Source: Mariannaea sp. PMI_226
Taxonomy: Eukaryota; Ascomycota; Sordariomycetes; Hypocreales; Nectriaceae
Reading direction: 5' to 3'
NCBI GenBank assembly: GCA_024336345.1
Contig: JANFOG010000002.1
Location: 248,001-312,000, forward strand
Length of the DNA stretch: 64,000 bases
Shown: positions 60,328 through 64,000 of the stretch, piece by piece
Position numbering within the stretch: the first letter of the stretch is position 1
How the letters are laid out: every line of letters begins with the position of its first letter
Made by a program: the position numbers and the translations under genes
Notes under the pieces: model-generated
Databases searched by the model: none
The model's input: only the letters and a program-made list of their open reading frames with translations
What the model was told of the DNA's origin: nothing

Positions 60328-62129
60328 ATGCTGCCTCGGGTGCTCCCGGACATTGATGAGATTCCGGAATCTCTCCTCAAGTATATCCCTTCAACGAGTG
60401 ACGAGCAAGCGAGTAACCCGATACACGACAACGATGGCGATACGTCAATGGGTGGCACCACAAGAGTCTCTTCACCATACCGACTCTCTGGAGGAGACAT
60501 CTTTTGTGGTGCAGCTGCCCTCAAATTGGACGACTCTATGCACCCATACTCGCCACCAATAGGCCACGGATCTCTTTCAATAGAGAGCTTTCCTACCCCA
60601 AGCAATGATGAGGACGGCAATGTATTTGATGTGCCCCGGTCATTGGATACACCACGTGAAACGCTCACGTTTGAACACCCTCTAGATATGGATTCTTCTT
60701 CATCAGACGAAGATAGCAAATGGAATATACATTTGCAGGGTGTGCAGACAGACGGTGGCTATGTCCTAGACCCGAGGGAGCGGACCGCTGACCTTCTTGA
60801 TGCCATGGCACTAAATTCCAACCCCCCGGCTGAACCCATTGATGGAAGCCCAGAGCTGGTGATTGAGGAATCGATGTTGTCGGAATCATGCTTGAAATGC
60901 CCAACGTGGCCCGACGCCCAGCCTGACGAGCCACCGCCTTACTCGGAACTTCAACACAGATGGTTGTTGCCATCGCCTGATTACACGTATCCCGATAATT
61001 CTTTGCCTGAGAGGTCGACAGATTTCCCAATGAACTATCCTCCTCTAGATGCGGGGGCATATTGTCCCCCTTTGCAAACGAGCATCGTTAACTTCTTCGA
61101 TGCTGGGTCGAAGGATTTGCCTTGGTGGAGTGGCGAGATTGATGACGAGCAGGTTCACTACAATGGGGTGAGCTAGACCCTGCCGATAGTGCCCTGATTT
61201 ACGGTGCAGCCGCGGATGAACGAAGTTGCCCTGGTGTGGACTATGGTCAGTATTCGATCGAGGCTAATGCAAAATACTAGACCAAAAAGCCCAAGAGGAT
61301 AAAGAAACCAAAAACTGTAAAGAGTGTCAGTGACTCTGGTGAACAAAAACGAAAGATGAAGTTTAAGATCAAGTCCACTCACCCACCGAAGACAGGGGCA
61401 GATCTTGGCCAAAAAATCTCCAATTTTGTTCAACTAGTAAATGGTCGGGCAGGCTGCGGTTCCACTCAAGATATGATGAAATCGAATCCAAATATTCAAA
61501 CTTCGAAAGAGCTGCCGAACCTCCCAAAGGAACATGAACCCAGAAAGTGGGCGCGGTCTTTCAAACAGCCAATGCCCTCAGTCGAGGACGGCATTTGGCT
61601 GTGCTCTCGATGTGAGAGATTCCTAGATGATGTAGCTCCAGATCAAAAATACAAGTCGGCAATCGCGAGATCACACCAAGTACTAGGTATCTGGCCTCCA
61701 CTTCATCGCGTTCAAGATGTGGCCGCGAAAATGAGAGAATGCCGCGAGTGCCACCGCCTTTTGTTTTGCCATCTGATCAATTACTTTGTTACTTCTGATA
61801 TGGAAGAAGAAGAGGCTCATTTTAAAGATGAGATTGCGTTCTTAGAAGCCGACTCTAGAGGAGAAGCCATTGACAGCAAAAAAAGCGAGACAGAAAGTGA
61901 GAGGGACTTCTACATTTGGCTCTGTGCTCGATGCGAGAGATTCTTAGATCAGGAAGATCCAGACCCGGAAGATATTCCGATAATCGAAGAAACTCTCAAT
62001 GCATTTGGGCTGTATCCCCCCCTGGCTGAGTTGCGTTCTGAAGATGTGCCTCAGAAGTGGACGTATTGCTGGCGGTATGAACGGCCCGGTTTTGCTCACG
62101 CGTTCGACCTTCTCGATGCGTATGAATAG
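60328..62129 (+). CDS. Unknown protein with duplicated WLCxRCERFLD Cys module
   Basis: Predicted 562 residues from ATG 60328; exons 60328-61167 and 61281-62129. The 113-bp intron has donor GTGAGC, branch-like GCTAATG and acceptor TACTAG, phase 0. The first half is acidic and Ser/Pro-rich. After the intron comes a basic patch (KKPKRIKKPKTVKSV), then two copies of a module: IWLCSRCERFLDD with Cys388/391, GIWPPL 30 residues on, and CRECH; then IWLCARCERFLDQ with Cys495/498, GLYPPL again 30 residues on, and YCWRYER, where the fourth Cys is replaced by Tyr. It looks like a zinc-binding fold. I do not know the family. An in-frame ATG at 60109 begins a basic stretch (SSRKRNGSKPGPKRNRKKK) but TAG at 60262-60264 separates it; either the gene starts at 60328, or an intron or mutation is involved. 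Confidence 0.55.
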
Positions 62130-62361
62130 TTGGTGACTGGCGGGGCGCATTTGGAAAAATAAAATAGGAACATCGCAGCGGCGATTTAAAATCTGCGATC
62201 AGGGATGGAAGTGGCTCCGAGGAAACGAATGCCACCAGTCGGAATATGAATGGATTTGAAGGCTCGGGATTCAAGAAAGCTGGTGCTTTGATGGACGAAG
62301 TGTACACTCAAATCGGTATGGATAGGCAGCGAATAGAGTAGTAATAGCAATGCTTTCCATT

Positions 62362-63619
62362 TCAAGCTTGAGTCCCCCTTGAGGCCTCATCGGTGGACTC
62401 TGGAGACGCAGGACCTGAGCCAGTCTGCCGCCTCTCGTCAGTAGCAGCAGACATCAACGCCCCAGCTCGCCTGTCCATGCGCCTTCTCCAGGGTTTATAA
62501 ATGATGATAGAGACTATACCGACCACTGCAAAGACACCACAGATACTGCCGCCGATGATATCAAAATGGTCACCAACGGCGGATACGCCATCCCAGAATC
62601 GGCCTTGAGGGTCGGCCACATTTTGGATGAGAGACAACACCTGGATGATGCCGATGAAGGCGGCGACAAAAACGGTTATGGCGGTGAGAACGATAGAATA
62701 GTATAGTATAGCCACGGTATCTCGGGAAAAGGCCTTGGATGTGTAGAGAGCCATCATCAATGCGCCGTCGGTAGTGTCAAGTAGACACATTCCAGCTTTA
62801 TTAGCAGTTAGATTCCCGTTAATCCAGAGAAATAATAATACCAAGAGTAGACTCACCGGTGAAAAGGACAGGAAAAATGAGAATCAACCAGATGCTTGTG
62901 CCCTGAACAGCTTGGATGCTGGCAATTCCGAGAATGGCAATCTCGGAACTGGTATCAAAACCTAGACCAAACACGACACCAAGGGGATACATTTTCCAGG
63001 GCTTGTCAATGACTCGGAATAGGCGCTTGAAGATTCGGGTCAAGAAACCAGCACCTTCGAGGGCGAAGTGATCCTGAGCAGTTGGGTCCTCACCCTCCAG
63101 CTGCTGGGAGTGCTGTTCAGCCAGGACCTGCTTGAGGCGCTGGACGAGCTTGTACAACACCCAGGTGTTGCCTGCGCAAAGGATGATGAGAAATGCAGCA
63201 CTGACGCTCGTGCCGATGATGTTACCCACCCTAGAGAAGTTGTCAAAACGATCTCGCAGAGCACCGCTTGTGGCGGCAACGACGATACAGGTGATGATGA
63301 CAATGGTGCTGTGGCCCAGTGAGAAGAAGGTCCCCACAGTCGCCGGCCTCTGGCCCGAGGCGATGAGACGCCGGGTCATCAGGTCGATGGCGGAGATGTG
63401 ATCTGCATCAAGAGCATGGCGCAAGCCAAGCGTATAAGACAGGGCTGCTGGCGATATGAGCGCAGGGTGGAAGTGCAGCACGACAGCGACGGCGCACCAT
63501 ACAAGGACATTGACGAAGATGAGAATGGCGATGGTGACGAGGCTGTTGGTGGGTACGCCATGGAGGAACTTGGGCTTTGGTAAAGCTGACAGCCTGGAGA
63601 GATTAATGAAACCCGCCAT
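62362..63619 (-). CDS. NicO-family nickel/cobalt transporter
   Basis: Predicted 398-residue membrane permease of the NiCoT/NicO family, which imports Ni2+ or Co2+ (for example for urease). Exons 63619-62857 and 62795-62362; the 61-bp intron (GTGAGT..AATAAAG) creates an Ala codon. Visible: the family signature RHALDADHISAID with His68, Asp73 and His74 in TM2, FFSLGHSTIVI, GLGFDTSSEIA, and after the intron AGMCLLDTTDGALM. About eight hydrophobic segments; a loop of about 45 charged residues (HSQQLEGEDPTAQDHF) in the middle, and a Ser/Thr/Glu-rich cytosolic C-terminus ending SRGTQA. No urease genes are in the window. Ni versus Co preference cannot be told. Confidence 0.93.
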
Positions 63620-64000
63620 GGTAAGCGTTTTGCCTGATCTCCGGTGACACAGTCGAGACGATAGGTGATGGTGATGTTGTTATGGTGTTGACCACCTTCA
63701 AACCGTCCAACCAGCTGGCTACCTTTGGAGATGATGCGGTTGCCAGTCTTCGACCAAGTCTTCAAGCTTGCCCTTCAAAAGAACAAACTAAACGATGAAC
63801 TATGAGTGCAAGATGAGAAAGATTTCACCATGCCTGACAAAAAAGACACAAAATCATTCAGTCCCCGCCGGAAGAAATCTACCTCAGTGCCTCCACTTCC
63901 TGAAGCCATTCCTGCATGTGAGCAGTGAAATCACAGCAGCATAGCTAATAGGGCGTATTTGACCCGCTAGCTTTCGACCCCCCAGTGAGTGATTCATCAA
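63620..64000. other. Upstream region of nickel transporter, window end
   Basis: Presumed promoter and leader of the minus-strand transporter. No further gene is seen before the window ends. Confidence 0.4.

Noticed and set aside
1..64000. CRISPR array, rRNA operon, intact transposon or complete secondary-metabolite cluster
   Set aside because: No regularly spaced repeats, rRNA sequence, transposase or reverse transcriptase motifs, and no co-oriented set of tailoring genes around the NRPS-like gene were seen.

Overview
The window looks like nuclear chromosomal DNA of a filamentous ascomycete (Pezizomycotina, probably Sordariomycetes/Hypocreales). The evidence is intron structure (about 50-110 bp introns with GT..CTAAC/CTGAC..YAG), gene content (Zn2Cys6 factor with fungal-specific regulator domain, GliT-type reductase, A-T-R-SDR NRPS-like enzyme, RNA-dependent RNA polymerase, fungal Atg17 and Pns1), and 1-5 kb spacers with pyrimidine-rich leaders. 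The species cannot be fixed from the sequence. I see no rRNA, convincing tRNA, CRISPR array or intact transposon.

Layout. 0.8-1.8 kb: GliT/thioredoxin-reductase-like flavoprotein (-). 2.9-3.9 kb: unknown protein with a Cys cluster (-). 6.8-7.8 kb: NmrA/isoflavone-reductase-like protein (-). 8.8-10.2 kb: secreted pepsin-type aspartic protease (-), divergent from RIO1 kinase (11.4-13.1 kb, +). 13.9-16.6 kb: seven-exon Zn2Cys6 transcription factor (-), divergent from an RNA-silencing RdRP (18.1-22.1 kb, +). 26.0-27.6 kb: amino-acid permease (+). 30.2-34.0 kb: intronless A-T-R-SDR enzyme resembling fungal glycine betaine reductase (+). 34.8-36.5 kb: unknown gene interrupted by one TAG (-). 39.9-41.7 kb: arylsulfotransferase-like membrane-anchored protein (+). 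43.1-44.8 kb: Atg17 (+). 49.6-52.9 kb: calpain-type protease (+). 54.0-55.8 kb: Pns1/choline-transporter-like protein (+), convergent with glycyl-tRNA synthetase (56.6-58.6 kb, -). 58.9-62.1 kb: a decayed ORF and a protein with a duplicated Cys module (+). 62.4-63.6 kb: NicO nickel/cobalt transporter (-).

The intact genes are mostly housekeeping (ribosome maturation, translation, autophagy, transport) mixed with accessory metabolism; no coherent biosynthetic cluster is visible. The less ordinary layer lies between them. At least four open reading frames continue in phase across a single stop codon that one C-to-T change would explain (near 35.7, 53.2, 56.3 and 58.95 kb; possibly 60.26 kb), and one also has a 7-bp tandem-duplication frameshift. 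This resembles pseudogene decay, possibly RIP-like, although intron ends offer an alternative for those that end in TAG. The best candidate for an undescribed protein family is the duplicated WLCxRCERFLD module at 61.6-62.1 kb. Intron boundaries below were read by eye from splice signals and frame continuity; none was tested against transcripts.
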